From Ophiocordyceps camponoti-saundersi (nom. inval.) (taxonomy: Eukaryota; Ascomycota; Sordariomycetes; Hypocreales; Ophiocordycipitaceae), in NCBI GenBank assembly GCA_003339415.1, contig PDHQ01000073.1:79457-143456 (forward strand): a stretch of 64,000 nt of DNA, read 5' to 3'. Shown in pieces: positions 46,791 through 58,987 of this stretch. The stretch's first letter is position 1. Each line of letters opens with the position of its first letter. The notes below the pieces were generated by a model. It had not been told where the DNA came from and searched no databases. It saw only the letters and a list, made by a program, of their open reading frames with translations. A program made the position numbers and the translations under genes.

Positions 46791-47004
46791 GATAGTATCT
46801 AGCTATCTACGTTTTGAGCCCTTCCAGCTGCATCCGTCGCCATGTTGCATTTTTAAACCATCACCACAACTTCTGAAGGTCGCTAGCATGCAGTGCGTAT
46901 TCGAGGTCGAAAGACATGATACATTACTGACTGCAACTTGGCATGCTTGTTTCACCCCCTTCCACTCAGATGTGAAAGCACTGCCTGTCCGTCAGCCTCG
47001 GCTT

Positions 47005-50000
47005 TCAAAGCCTAGACCTCCCCGCCCCCCACGCCCGCTTCGCTCTGCCACCTCCCGCTGCCGTCATACCAAAGTTGTGTAGCCGTTCCCCGATCAGATA
47101 AGCCTCGTCGCGTATCCCAGCCCTCCAGCCCCTGAAAACTCTGGCCATGGCGATTGCTTCTCTGACCACCAAGACCGCGAGAGCCGCAACGGGATAAGAG
47201 TGCCGATAAATCGCCGTCAGCTCGCTAGCCACATTGGTTCCTTCCACGTTGATCCCGTTACCCAGGAGCCCCATCCTGATGAGGAAGCTTGCCATCATTG
47301 GTGGCCCAAACATGGCTATTGCCGCCGTAGCCACTCCGGGTATCACGAAAGCTCTCGTTAGGATGCCAATGTCCGGCCTAAGCCAACCGCGGCGCATCAT
47401 GACACGCACCGCCAGCGCCGCTCGGCTCTCCGGAAATAGGGACGACATCATCCTTGTCCCAAGGTTCATAAACAGAAGCCCCAAGGTCCACGCCTGAATG
47501 ACGCGGATAGTGTGACGGCCTCCATCACTGGCTAATTTCGGTACTGACGCCGGCGACGGAGGATTCATGTACGTGTGCAGTGGTATGGTGATGTACAGCT
47601 CTATCAGTGTAGACGAGAGGAGGGGAAAGATGATGAGCATCGTCATATAGGCGTACATCAACTTTGCGCCACGGAGTATCCCGTAAGAAGCATGTCTGAG
47701 AGCGTGGCCTTTGATCGCATCGGTCCATGTCCTGCCAACCCATGCCCGGGCCTCGACCAGTATCTTCTGAACGCAGAGGATTGAGTAGCTTGCTGTGCCT
47801 AAAAGGTAGATACCAATACTGAAGGCGTAGATGTCGTTGGTCCGGATGTGCTCGGGGATGAGCAGCTTAAACATCTTCCGCCCCAACGCCAGAGGTGCGA
47901 TGGTGATGCCGACGCCCGTCACCGCCGCAAAGAGCCAGATGAAGAGAATGAAGAGAAAGATTCTAAGGCGAAAGTTTGGCGGGGTGTAGACCATCTGATA
48001 TTGGTCTGACGCGTAAATGTCGTTGTCAGGCTTGCCGTCTTTGCGACGGCCGAGTTCCGTCACGTGGAGCAGGACAGGCTTCCCCTTGGGAATGTTGACG
48101 CGGTCGGATGCTGGGGCCCGGACAAACCGACCGCTTCGCAGGAGCTGGCCTGAGTTTACCAGGTGCTGCTTCCTCCGACGCAACTGTCTCTCCTCTCGGC
48201 TAGACAGCGGTCTGTTGGGCTTCACATCGCCACCCTCGAAGGTGTCGCGCCAGGTCTTGGGTACGACCTCGTTCTGCTCGCTGAGCTCGAGAAACAGTTT
48301 CTTGTATCTTGGAATGCTTCTTTCTCTGTCGGCGCCAAGTTGAAGGGTGCCCTCTTCATCGATTCGCCGTTCTCCGAAAAGGAAAAAGGTAAGTCGTAGG
48401 CCGCGAGCACACTTGCGGAACCACCACGTGTACATGGTATGTAGCCCATCTCCGGGCCTGAGAATCTTAACAGCCTGGGGCATGAGGAAGTTGTAAAAAA
48501 GGAGATCAACGGGGAATTCCAGTACCGGCTCGTTCGACGAATAGTGGATCGGTAGTACGCCGGGCAAGGCGTATGAGAGACTCCAGACTACGCCACCGAG
48601 ACAAACGATGACGAGAGCGCCGTATACAAAGGCGGAGAAAAGAATCTTTCTCAGCTGCGTGGTTAGACTTCTCTCCAGCACATCACGGATAGGGTGAAAT
48701 TCGGGGTCGTCCGGGTCTCTGATGAAATCTATACAAAGCATAAGCCGAGTGTAAGTTTGACCCAAAAAGAATCTGTACTCACAAAGCACGCCCGGTCGCA
48801 TAATTTTGCGGCACATTGACACGAAGAGAGCAAAATGAAACATGTATCCAGTCCCCACAAACCAGTGAACGAAGATCGACGTCAGGGGAAAGTTGTATGT
48901 AAAAAGGATCCTTGACTTAATCGTCGTGTTCTCGAACAGTGGTAGGAGGGCGGCATCGAGAAGAAGCCCACAATATAGGGGGAAAACGAGCATCTCGATG
49001 CTGATGATAACGATAACTTTCATAATGCCGCTAGCTTGGTGCAGCGTATCTATGACTCCGGCTTCCCAAGCTTGCAGCACATTGTTTCTTGAAAAGGGGG
49101 TGCCCCTCCTCAGGTACAATGCACCCATAGCAAAGATAGTCAGATATCCGGCGAGGATGGCCCAGAAACGATCGATGCCGGGCCAGTATGCCAGGTTCGA
49201 GTCGACCGCCACGCGAGCTTCCGTTCGGCTGAGATCGATAACCCATGAGGCCGGATCAAAGACCATCGACAGAACGGCCTTTAGGTTAACGGCAATAGAC
49301 TTCAGGGCCGACGCCGTGGCGGCAAGGGACAGCTTGTCAACAGCATAAAAGCTCGGTGTCATGATGAATGCGACACAGCCATCAATAGTTCCCATAGCCA
49401 TTGCTACGGATCTCTTGACGGTGTTCAGGGCTTCGTGACTAATGGCCGAAAAATTGTGCATCTCCGAGGCGGATATTGGAAATTCCAAAAGGGCGTAGTC
49501 CATAACCCGGGTTCCAGCCCCGGTCCAAAGACCCCATGATGCTTTCCTCGCCATGACGATATTGGCGGCCAGCGGCCCTCCCACTAGGCCGGTGACCATG
49601 TCGAGGAGGTTGAGGACAAACCATGAGCCTAGCCCACCAAGCATGACGACGGCATCCTGCAGGACCTTCGAGATCTCGAAGAATATGCGGACAACCTGCA
49701 TCGGGTTCGCCACGATCCAGAAGGTGATGCGGCCCGTGTTGTAGGGAATGAAGATGCAAGCAAAGATGGTGACGGATACCAAAACAGCACAAAATATGGC
49801 GTTTTGAAAAAGACCGGCGATAGGGCCGCGCATTCCTATAAGCTCCATGACGCCTTCAAAGTCCTCCAGATCATCCAGGGCTTCGGCATCCAAGCCAGCT
49901 CCGGCGATGGCGCCATCGACATCCCCGACTTCACCATCGCCGTTCTCGTCGGCACCTTCCACCATCGGAACGTCAACCCAAGGATCGTCGTCGTCGTCGG

Positions 50001-52062
50001 CCTCGTCATCATCATCGGCTTCGCCGGCTATTTCTGCATTGCCCAGGTTTGCGTCTTGGTGTTCCTCAAGATCGCCCCACATGAAGTGAGCCACACGGTC
50101 GACTAGGCCAGTCGGCTCCAAACGGTCTGGGGCAGTGTCCTCAATCAAAGCTTGCTCCTCCAGCGCGGTTCCACGAAGGGGCAAACCCTCATTGACATCG
50201 TCGTTGGGAGCAAGAGCAGAGGCTGCGCCGTTGACGTTGGATCCCTGATAGTTCGAAGAACTCGAGAGCAGTTCGTTAGCCAATGGGGGCGATGGCGCGC
50301 TCGCGCCGGAAGCAATGGCAGGTGGAGGTAATCGAGACAAATCACTGTCAGCAAAGCCGTCGGTTGGCAAGCGAGAGAATGACCAATTGTTGCTTCCTAG
50401 GGGGTTCGTTCCAGGCTGATGGAAAGGCCCGTCCGAAGCAGCACGCCTTCTGGATGGCCCTTCCGAGGTAGCGCGTTTTCTCGATTGGACAGCTTGTCGT
50501 TCGAGATTAGGGCTCGGCGGCATAAAGTCCTGTGCCTTCTCTTTTCCCTTGTTAGCCTCGTCTGTCAAGGGGACACCATCCATCTCTTCGACTTGTTCAG
50601 CTTCCGCCTGGACGTTCAAATGATTATTCGGATGTCTGTTCGTCAAAACACCCGAATCAGGCTCTCGAATCGGGTCCTCCGAATTGCTTGAAGACGGCAC
50701 TTGCGAGTTGTTCAACACCTGACCATCCTTCTCAGTCGAGGCATCTCTGGTGTGCTCAGGGTGAAGTTTATCGCTGTCCCGGTGATATGGTGAGGCAAAA
50801 TCAAGTACAGTCATTCCTTCGTCGCTGTCATCAGCCTGGGTCTGAATACCCTGGCTCACGTCCCGATTTTGTGCGGCGATAGGGGCTTGATCCGAGATGG
50901 CGGGCTGGACATCTAAAGCGTTGGCAGCACCATCTACGGTTCCGTCATCTCCGAGGAGAGCATCCGAAGATGGCGTGATTGTCGGTCGATCAACGTTGTC
51001 TGACGCTTCGTCATCAGAATCTGGCCTTTGCAGTTGTTGCGGTAGCTCGACTGCCGCAGCCTGGGCGATATTATCGCCTTCCGCGGGGAGCTCGTTTCCC
51101 GGACCCCCGAAAGCGGCACGCATGTTGATCTCGGGCTGCTGCTGGACGACATAGTCTCGCACTAAGATGACGAGTATAAAGCAGATGATGACCAGGATAG
51201 TGATGACCTGTCCCTCAAGTACCGTCACAACAGTGCGATTCAGAGTCGGGCTTCGGGTGAGGTTGTGAAGGAACTGGACATTGCCCAGAAGAGATGGGGA
51301 TGCGGTGGCAGTGGAAAAGCTGTTACGATCCGTGGAAGACACGTTATAGTGAGCTCGGACATCGGGGCGTCCTACTTTGACAGGCATGCCTAGCGAGCCG
51401 AACAGTATGCGTAGGAGATAATCAGACAAATCTTCATTGTCAAGGCTCTCGAACATGGCGGCCGCTTCAGTCGCAGAAGTCGTGGTGGCGGCCCACAACG
51501 GACTGGCTGGACAAGTGCCGTTGGAGCCGGAAAGCCATAAAGCGCTGCTCGCGTCGGTGTCGTTGTTCCGAGAAAGAATGGAGCCACCGCCGAGGCCCTC
51601 GTCGCTGACCCAGAACATGAAGGACCAGACGGAGCGCATAAAGTAGGGCAGCCAGCACGCCCAGACGCTGATGGTGACAACGGCGCGCAACCATGTTAGG
51701 AGGTTCCGCAGCAGATACCTACCCATGTGCTCAACGAAGACGTGAACGGGTAAGGACTTTGGCATATCGGGAGCGTAAAGCTTGGTGAAGCGGAACGAAG
51801 TCTTGCAAAGCTCGCAGTATTTCTTTTGAGAGTGCGACAACCACTCCATCAGACAGTCCTGGTGAACATATTTTATGCTGCCGCTGCATTTGCACGGGAA
51901 AAAGAGCGGTTCAGAAGCGGTTCCTTCGCCACGGCATATACGACAGATGGACGGCGCGACGTCGAGCGGCTGAGTGGGAGCTCTGGAGCGGCCATGAGGT
52001 TGTAGGGCTTTGTGGCGCGAGACATGATCAGGCGGTCTGTTGTCGGCTACAGAGTCGGCCAT
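47005..52062 (-). CDS. doa10: Doa10/Ssm4-type RING-CH E3 ubiquitin ligase of the ER
   Basis: A polytopic ER and inner-nuclear-membrane E3 ligase that marks misfolded and short-lived proteins for degradation (ERAD-C branch). The product is 1685 aa, no intron needed. The chosen start is the ATG at 52062 (MADSVADNR); an upstream in-frame ATG at 52107 would add 15 residues. The RING-CH finger has C4HC3 spacing with Cys40, Cys43, Cys57, Cys59, His67, Cys70, Cys83 and Cys86. Many hydrophobic membrane segments follow. A long acidic, disordered cytosolic loop (about residues 330-760, with runs of Asp) separates the first pair from the rest. The C-terminus IRDEAYLIGERLHNF matches the conserved Doa10 C-terminal element. 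The size fits fungal homologues. The upstream gene is divergent. Confidence 0.95.
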   Translation of the reverse strand: MADSVADNRPPDHVSRHKALQPHGRSRAPTQPLDVAPSICRICRGEGTASEPLFFPCKCSGSIKYVHQDCLMEWLSHSQKKYCELCKTSFRFTKLYAPDMPKSLPVHVFVEHMGRYLLRNLLTWLRAVVTISVWACWLPYFMRSVWSFMFWVSDEGLGGGSILSRNNDTDASSALWLSGSNGTCPASPLWAATTTSATEAAAMFESLDNEDLSDYLLRILFGSLGMPVKVGRPDVRAHYNVSSTDRNSFSTATASPSLLGNVQFLHNLTRSPTLNRTVVTVLEGQVITILVIICFILVILVRDYVVQQQPEINMRAAFGGPGNELPAEGDNIAQAAAVELPQQLQRPDSDDEASDNVDRPTITPSSDALLGDDGTVDGAANALDVQPAISDQAPIAAQNRDVSQGIQTQADDSDEGMTVLDFASPYHRDSDKLHPEHTRDASTEKDGQVLNNSQVPSSSNSEDPIREPDSGVLTNRHPNNHLNVQAEAEQVEEMDGVPLTDEANKGKEKAQDFMPPSPNLERQAVQSRKRATSEGPSRRRAASDGPFHQPGTNPLGSNNWSFSRLPTDGFADSDLSRLPPPAIASGASAPSPPLANELLSSSSNYQGSNVNGAASALAPNDDVNEGLPLRGTALEEQALIEDTAPDRLEPTGLVDRVAHFMWGDLEEHQDANLGNAEIAGEADDDDEADDDDDPWVDVPMVEGADENGDGEVGDVDGAIAGAGLDAEALDDLEDFEGVMELIGMRGPIAGLFQNAIFCAVLVSVTIFACIFIPYNTGRITFWIVANPMQVVRIFFEISKVLQDAVVMLGGLGSWFVLNLLDMVTGLVGGPLAANIVMARKASWGLWTGAGTRVMDYALLEFPISASEMHNFSAISHEALNTVKRSVAMAMGTIDGCVAFIMTPSFYAVDKLSLAATASALKSIAVNLKAVLSMVFDPASWVIDLSRTEARVAVDSNLAYWPGIDRFWAILAGYLTIFAMGALYLRRGTPFSRNNVLQAWEAGVIDTLHQASGIMKVIVIISIEMLVFPLYCGLLLDAALLPLFENTTIKSRILFTYNFPLTSIFVHWFVGTGYMFHFALFVSMCRKIMRPGVLCEYRFFLGQTYTRLMLCIDFIRDPDDPEFHPIRDVLERSLTTQLRKILFSAFVYGALVIVCLGGVVWSLSYALPGVLPIHYSSNEPVLEFPVDLLFYNFLMPQAVKILRPGDGLHTMYTWWFRKCARGLRLTFFLFGERRIDEEGTLQLGADRERSIPRYKKLFLELSEQNEVVPKTWRDTFEGGDVKPNRPLSSREERQLRRRKQHLVNSGQLLRSGRFVRAPASDRVNIPKGKPVLLHVTELGRRKDGKPDNDIYASDQYQMVYTPPNFRLRIFLFILFIWLFAAVTGVGITIAPLALGRKMFKLLIPEHIRTNDIYAFSIGIYLLGTASYSILCVQKILVEARAWVGRTWTDAIKGHALRHASYGILRGAKLMYAYMTMLIIFPLLSSTLIELYITIPLHTYMNPPSPASVPKLASDGGRHTIRVIQAWTLGLLFMNLGTRMMSSLFPESRAALAVRVMMRRGWLRPDIGILTRAFVIPGVATAAIAMFGPPMMASFLIRMGLLGNGINVEGTNVASELTAIYRHSYPVAALAVLVVREAIAMARVFRGWRAGIRDEAYLIGERLHNFGMTAAGGGRAKRAWGAGRSRL

Positions 52063-53434
52063 GGTTGAGTCGTGCTCAGGAACGGACCTATGGCAAGCAG
52101 GCCACAAGAGACGTCATTCGACAGAACCTGATCGTCGCTGCCGCCTACCAGGGGGCGTCGATACGATGAAACTCGAGACTCGCCGACGAGTGGACGACAG
52201 GGCACGTCTGTAGAATCGGTAACGGCAGCAGCAAGCTGCAGGCCGGGCTGCTTTGAAGAGCGACCGTTGAGTGATTATGAACAGCGCGCGCGGACGAACG
52301 GAAAGACGGTGTCGGATTGAAAGGGCGTGGCCCCTGGACGAGCAGTTCGGTAGTAGAGTAGGTGATGGTTTTCGCTGAGGAAAGGCCCTTCACAGATTGA
52401 AATGGATGCCCAAGCCAAGATCCTGCTTCCTGAATGCAGGAGTACTAAGTATCTGTAGCGGGTTGAGTAGATCAGATAGTTGATGCCCTGCAATTGCGCC
52501 CATCGACAAACTTTGACACTTTCAGGAAACATCACTCGATGGCGTAAGCGTTTGCGACGATTACCTAATGGAAGCAAAGGGGGAGAACCCAAGTGGCTAA
52601 GGCCCTTGGCATTAAAGATGAGAAGTACCTCACTAGGCTGGCATGATAAGTGAGGGAATATGTACTTATTAGCAGAATTGGTCTGGTAGGCATCAGCCGA
52701 GTTAGTGGTAAAAGTTAGTAGGTACCAACCAACAACGCTGGGGCAAGGGTCTCGGGATAACGGGGGTATGCGGTACTGGCGCTTTTTCCCAGCCACGCGT
52801 GACAGCCTCGCTGCTTATTACCGATCCACGATTACGAAACAGGATCTGAATGAGCAGCAGACGTCATCGGTCTACAAGGGCCGCTTCCACAGTACATTTC
52901 TTCATCGCCAGCACCTGATGCAGGAGCGGACGTACGAACTCAACTTCGAGCACCGACTCCGCCGGAGTCTCCTATCTTTGCCGTCGGCAGTCTGCTGTAC
53001 CTGTTACAGAAGCCAGGCATAACGCTCGGTGCCACTCGGTATCCAGTACATACATACTACTCTACGGTTTCCGTACGTACGACGCACATACTGCCTGCGA
53101 CGCAGCCTCGTGGGCCGTGCCATTTCAGAAGGCATCTTTCTTGGTGCAGTATAACCTTCCTGGCTTCTCCCTGATCAACACCCTCTCACCGGTTCAGCAG
53201 CCTTCCCTCGGCCTGCACTCGACAGCTTCCTTCCGAAACTCGGCTCTCTCTCTCGTGCGAAGCATCCTTTACCGCCCTTCGTTAGGGCCGGATGATCAGC
53301 TCCGCAGCGCCACAATCACTGTCCGCCGACCGTGGATAAGCCCAATTTGCGCAGCACGGTCGCCGACGCGCCTCCGATACGCTTCGCCTTGGAGTCGACG
53401 AATTCAACCCGTTCCGATCACACTCTGCCTTGTC
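52063..53434. other. Divergent promoter region
   Basis: 1.37 kb between the start codons of doa10 (-) and the next gene (+). Short open frames here have no protein-like features. A CGTACGTACGACG patch and the tetranucleotide TACATACATACTAC occur near 53047-53085. Confidence 0.55.
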
Positions 53435-56400
53435 ATGTTTGATTCTGGTGTCTTGTTTGCCCAAGGCCATCGTGCTACCAATGGCAAGCTTAATGGGAAG
53501 CCGGCCAGCTGGTCAAAAAGAGCCAAGAGACGTCGCGGCTTTTTCTCCTGGGCCTCACATCTCGTCGCCAGGTGCGCGCGTCACCCCGTTCTTGTTTTAT
53601 ACGCCATCTAACCATTAACAGATTGGCCATTTGGTCGGCCATCTTCACCGTTCTTTTCCGCTGTCCCTCTTCCCTCGAGGCATGTGACGAGACCTCGCCT
53701 TATATTTGCAAGAATTACTTCCTCGCAAAAAACGCCGTTGCTCCGCATCTCCAGCCGTACTATCATCGTTACGCAGCGCCATACGTGCACATCGCCAAGC
53801 CTTACTATGATTCCCTCGATAGCCATATCTTGACACCAACTCGCACGTATGCATTGCATTTCGGTGCTCCTTGGGTCAACTGGGCTCGCGACTATGCCTG
53901 GTCTCAATGGGAGATCAACGGTCAGCCTCGGCTGGCACAAGTGCAATCTCTGTCGGCGGTCCAGTACAATCGTTTCATCGCACCTTATCTAGCTCAAGCA
54001 GGCGGCATTGTTGAGCCCTACTACGGCGTCGTACGGAGCAATTTCTTGCAATTCTACTACGACTACGCCATGCCTAGCTACGATCTCATCCATCCTCATG
54101 CTGTGCGAGGTTACAGTGTCGCTCGTCAGTTTACATCAACTACAGCTTTGCCCGCGACTTACTGGGTATGGAATAAGGGTAATGCCTTCCTCGAGACGGC
54201 CGTCTGGCCACAACTTCGTTCGCTTTACGTTGAAAACGTTGAGCCGCAACTTGTTCGTATCGGCGAACGTCTAGGGCGGTATAAAAATAAGGCCCAATCC
54301 AAAGTGCTACATCGACCATCATCTTCAAGCAGGTGAGGAGCAACTCGCCCCCTCAGCTGTCCGATTTGTTCGTATCTTTGACTAAACAAGGCATGACTCC
54401 CTAGTTTCTCCTCCAATCCAGTTGTGTCTTCCCAGAAGACGGTACATCCGGACACGACGCTAGCATCCTCCGCCACTGAGGAGACTTTCGTACCTGACGA
54501 TGCAGATGATTCCATCATTTCTCAAGACGCTGGACCCAGATATATCCATCCGGTAGAGCCGCCGACGGCGTTGGAGAATGAGGATGCAGAGGGTCGGGCT
54601 GTCCGCGAGATGGTTACCCGTGACTTGGAGACCTGGCAGGAGAAGTTTATGAGCCAGGCGGAAGAGAAAGCACACGAAATCGAAGACCGCGTCGACGCGA
54701 TTGCCAGACGCAACATTGAGACACATATATTAACGACGGGCAAACAACTCCTGGAACAGCTCCACTCGACAACTAAGTCCGAGGTCGATCAGCTGAAGCG
54801 AAATATCATTAGTATTGTCAAAACAAATCCCCAAGATGCGCAAGAAAGCGCTCTCGCTGTCGTACGGTCTGCCGGTGTAGCTGTCAAGAACAGCGCTCAG
54901 GCAATCCGCGAGTGGCATGAAAAGTTTGACGCTCAGCTTAAAGCAACAGTCCATGATGATGTCGAGGAGTACTTCGACATCCTCGACGAGACTAGGAGCC
55001 TTGCCCTGCAAAAGATTGGCATGAAATGGGCCTGGACCAACGGTATTTCGTATCATGACTGGGCCAAGTATCATGAGCTGAAGAATGCGCTCACGAAGTT
55101 GACGGACGAGCTGAGAGAGCTGGTCGTCACTCATCCGGGATTGGTCGAGGCTCAGGATTCTTCGGCTCAAGTAGAGGATGAGGCCATGACAGTTGCTGCC
55201 GATGCTGCCAAAGAACTCGCCCGCCTGAAGGACGTTGCCCGCTGGAAGATTTTGGCTGGCGACTCCACGGACAACTTCGACATCAGAGCGATGAAGGTGG
55301 CTGCCGAGGACGCTGGGAACGAACCAGCCGAGAGCCAAAGTCAGACTGATCGCGGTTCAGAGAAAGCGTTTGACAAGGGCTATTCTCCCGCAAGTAACAT
55401 GGCAGATTCCATCAGGGAAACGTTATCAAGCGTAACACGCTCGCCATCTACGGATGCGCACTCCGGAGTGGAGGAAGCCCATCAAATTAGCCACGATCTC
55501 AATCCACCAGAGTCCGATCCGCGCGGGGCGGGTAGAGAGGTCGGACCCGAATCCTTCAAACAGGATGTCTCAGCTCAAGATAACTTCCACATCGTAGTAA
55601 GCGACGACAACACAGTCAACCTCGGTGGGCATTGTTCTCCCCATTCGATCAACATCGGCTAACGCACCGCCAGATAATCCGGGACTGGCGCCAACAGCGG
55701 AGCCTGACGATTCACATGAAGAGAGAGATGCAAATTTGAAGCCAATCCAAAGCGGTACATTAAAGGTCAAACCCGTCGCGTTCGGCGCCGCGGCCCATGA
55801 AGTTTCTGACCGCCGTCCGATCTTGGAGGATGTTGGCGAGTCCGATATCTATGCGAGCGCCACGTCAGCGGCCCAGGCTGCATATTCCAGCGCCATGTCA
55901 GCAGCGTCCGGCAGGTATTCAAGTGCTTTGTCGGTCGTATCTGCTCAGGTGTACGGCACGCCGATGCCTGTCCACGAGCAGCTCTTAGCTTCTGTATCTG
56001 CAGCCTATGGAAACGCCGTATCGGCTGCCAGCCAGAGACTCGACAAGGCCGTTAGCGCCGCTTCGCACGGGGTATACGGGGAGCCCACGCCGACCAACGG
56101 ATTCGGATCCCTGAGTTGGGAGAAAGTTGAGTCGATTGCAGCACAGAGGCTGAATGAAGGCCGACTTTGGGCAGAGGTGCAATATCAGAGCGCATTGATA
56201 GCTATAGGGATGGCCACGGCGACGGCGAATCCAACCGCCTCGACCGATGCGTTCGTTGAGCAAGCAAGGTTTCGCTATTATGCCGGTCTTGGTATCGCGC
56301 ATGATCGGTACACAAGTTTCCTCTCTGCGGCCTCATCAGCCTGGTCGTCGGTCACGGCGACGCCGACGCCGACCGACTTCGTTGGATCTGCTTCCTCGCT

Positions 56401-57040
56401 AGCATCAGAGGCCCGCGAATCAGCTTCGTCTGCTGCAAAGGCAGCTGGTTCAGCGGCGCAAGCTGCTGGGTCAGCAGCACAGTCTGCCTATTCGGCTGCA
56501 ACCGAGAACGTCGCCTCGGCAGCGCGAGCTGTCGATGATTCAGTCTCATCTGTAGCGGACGCAGCAAGCGAGCAGATGTTCCTCGCCGGGGTCGCCATTG
56601 CCGACACGTGGGAACGTGTAGTGTCGGAATTGAGCGTTCAGGTGTACGCAGAGCCGACAGCGATCGGGTGGCACGACCGGCTCGTGGAGGGCGCTGGCTC
56701 TTACGCGTCCGCCGCGACGAAGACGGCCGCCGACAGAGCGGCAACGGCAACGGAAGCGGTGTGTGACGCTGCCGACGCGGCTTCGTCGCAAGTCGCTAGG
56801 CAACTTGGCGCTGTCAGTGAGATCGTGTCGGAGCTTGTCAGCGGCAGGGAACCGGCGTTCAGTGAGAGCGTGCTCTCACGCCTTGGCGCTGTCTACGCTA
56901 CAGCGTCTGCCAGTTTTGACAGCGTAGCAAGCGAGGTCAGCGCCTCGGCAGCATCAGTGGGTGAGAGGGTCGGAAGCGCCGCGAGTCAAGCCACCGAAGC
57001 CGTCAAGGAGTCTGTTCAGAAAGGGAGAGACGAGCTCTAG
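53435..57040 (+). CDS. Large Ala/Ser-rich helical membrane-anchored protein, four exons
   Basis: Exons 53435-53571, 53622-54332, 54405-55624 and 55674-57040 join in frame (3435 nt, 1144 aa). All three introns (50, 72, 49 bp) are GT..AG, with CTAAC or CTAAA branch sites. A basic patch SKRAKRRRGFF precedes a short membrane segment LAIWSAIFTVLF (residues about 47-58). A Tyr/Pro-rich region follows (YYHRYAAPYVHIAKPYYD and similar), then a charged coiled-coil domain (about 300-560). The Ala/Ser-rich C-terminal half has spaced VYGTPMP, VYGEPTP, VTATPTP and VYAEPTA modules. As I recall, relatives in Sordariomycetes are auto-labelled 'transcription factor hoxa13', but no homeodomain is visible. The start is the least certain part; another intron upstream is possible. 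Function unknown; a membrane- or lipid-associated structural role is speculation. Confidence 0.8.
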
Positions 57041-58027
57041 AGGATTATCTTCGCGGCCGACCTCGCCATGGTTTGGCCGAAGACGTGAACTGACGGTATG
57101 ACATTCAAGAAACCATGAGCTATCTACTTGTCGACGGACGACTTTTCGGCTCGGAGAGTAGCGTCAACGTCGGTTGACCAAGCCGCCTCAGCCGTCCCCA
57201 ATTAAGACACGAAATGCGAGTGTGTATGTATGTATTTCCTCATCTCTTTCCCGAGCGCGTTGTATGTACATATGCATGTTTCCATGCCTCTCTATCTCCT
57301 TTCCCTACCTGTTTGCCTGGTACTTGTCGCTAGCTCGTCAGTTAGGTAGTCGTATCCGTAGTATGTCAGTACGTCCATACACATGAATGAGTATGTACGT
57401 ATGCGGATTTCTCACTTCTGTTTATCTTTCGGCTTAGCATAGAAAGGACGGACAAGCGGGCAGAAAAATAGTCAAGGTCCAGCAAGGCTGTGTCAGTTGA
57501 ACGTTTCTCCTACCTGTTTCCCATGTTGTCGGTTATCGTAAACGCATGATTCGGGCACTACGCAGGCAGTCAAGTCGAAAAGCCGCCATGAAAGCCGGAC
57601 CTGTTGGTCAATACGGGCGACGAAGCTTCTCTCTTCCTTTTTAATAAATGTATGTACTATTCATATTTACCCTATTCTACAGATATTCGAGTCTACTCTG
57701 TACCTGTCTACGAAGTATGTATGTATGTACGGACAGGGATACACAGATTTTATCACCTCTGGCAGTTGAGACACGAAGGACGGTCTTTTCGGATGCGACC
57801 CTTCGCAGGATCGACAAGCACTTGCACGGTCTGTTCATGAGCATAGCTCCGTGTTAGGCGACGCGTTTCTCGAGAAATAGCGACAGCATTCTGGAAAACA
57901 CAAATCTGTTCTGCTGACGGATTATCTGTTGGAGGGAGCCGTTCAGCGAGGCATACAGTACTTGGAAGTCAGTGGTCTAACGGGTGGCTATTACTTAGGG
58001 TGGTAAGTTCCCTGTAGCCTGTAGGCA

Positions 58028-58053
58028 CTAGGTAGGTAGGTAGGTAGGTAGGC
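58028..58053. repeat. (TAGG)n microsatellite
   Basis: ACTAGGTAGGTAGG, about six units. A palindromic relative CCTACCTACCTAGGTAG lies at about 58339-58372. Confidence 0.85.
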
Positions 58054-58698
58054 AGTATGAGACACGAAGGTTTCGCTACGCAAGTCTGGCTGGTTAGTTG
58101 TAATCAGAATAAATGCCTGCCGTTGTGGGAATTGGCCATTGGAAGTGCATACCTACATACATATGTTAATATGTTGCAGTTAATACGTAGAGGTAAAGGG
58201 ACTCACAGGTTTCCACATGCAGCTTCAATAAATATATATATGCAATCCGTAGGCGCAAACAAAGAATGTGAAACATGGTCCAACATGTTCACGTCTTTTG
58301 GGTTCGTAAGGTCAGGAACGGGGACGAGATCTCACTGCCTACCTACCTACCTAGGTAGACAGGCAGGTAGGTTTCTTGCTGCCAAGGGGGCAATGGTCTG
58401 AGACCGTTGTACCGGACATACGGTAGTACGGATATGCATGCGTGTCCGTAGTGTGTATCCGTACAGACATACATACAAATGTAAGTTGGAGAGGAATGGC
58501 GTTGTTGATGAGCACGTGGTGGTGATTGGTAGCTTCTCACTCGCCCAGCATTCGTTCAGCCGCCTCGGGACCTTTACCGTCTTTCTCGAAGTCACCGTTA
58601 CACGAATCTGTTTTACCTCGGGTTCCGTATCTTGGCCTCGACCCGCTTGGCCCCGGCCTCTTCCGTCGGGCTCTCGACCTGCTTCGTCCTCTTGGTTT

Positions 58699-58753
58699 GT
58701 GTATGTATGTATGTATGTATGTATGTATGTATGTATGTATGTATGTATGTATG
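58699..58753. repeat. (TATG)n microsatellite
   Basis: About 13 uninterrupted units starting in GTTTGTGTATGTATG, followed by imperfect ones to about 58775 and three more at 58805-58820. Confidence 0.9.
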
Positions 58754-58987
58754 CACGTGTATGCATGTACGGATATGTACGCATGCACTGCAAGCTGTTG
58801 TTGCATGTATGTATGTATGTAGACGACGACCCGCTCAAGGGCTTGGCTTCCACCCCTGATAAGTCAAGGGCTGGGCAAGGAAGAAAATTAACGAAAACGT
58901 TGTCTTTTTGCTTCCCAATTCTCTTCTTCTTCTTCTGCCCCTGCAAAGCAATTCTCTCACTACCCTCCTCCTCGGCTGAGCCTCTCC

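Larger units (their letters stand above)
57041..58987. other. Intergenic region rich in microsatellites
   Basis: 1.95 kb without a supported gene. Short TATG or TGTA runs occur near 57226, 57715 and 58806, with a TAGG run and the main TATG array annotated separately. The last 120 bp, with TTCTTCTTCTTC just before the ATG at 58988, should be the permease 5' UTR/promoter. Confidence 0.6.

Noticed and set aside
52705..53022. 105-codon frame upstream of the Ala/Ser-rich protein gene
   Set aside because: No family resemblance and no convincing splice joins it to the downstream exons.
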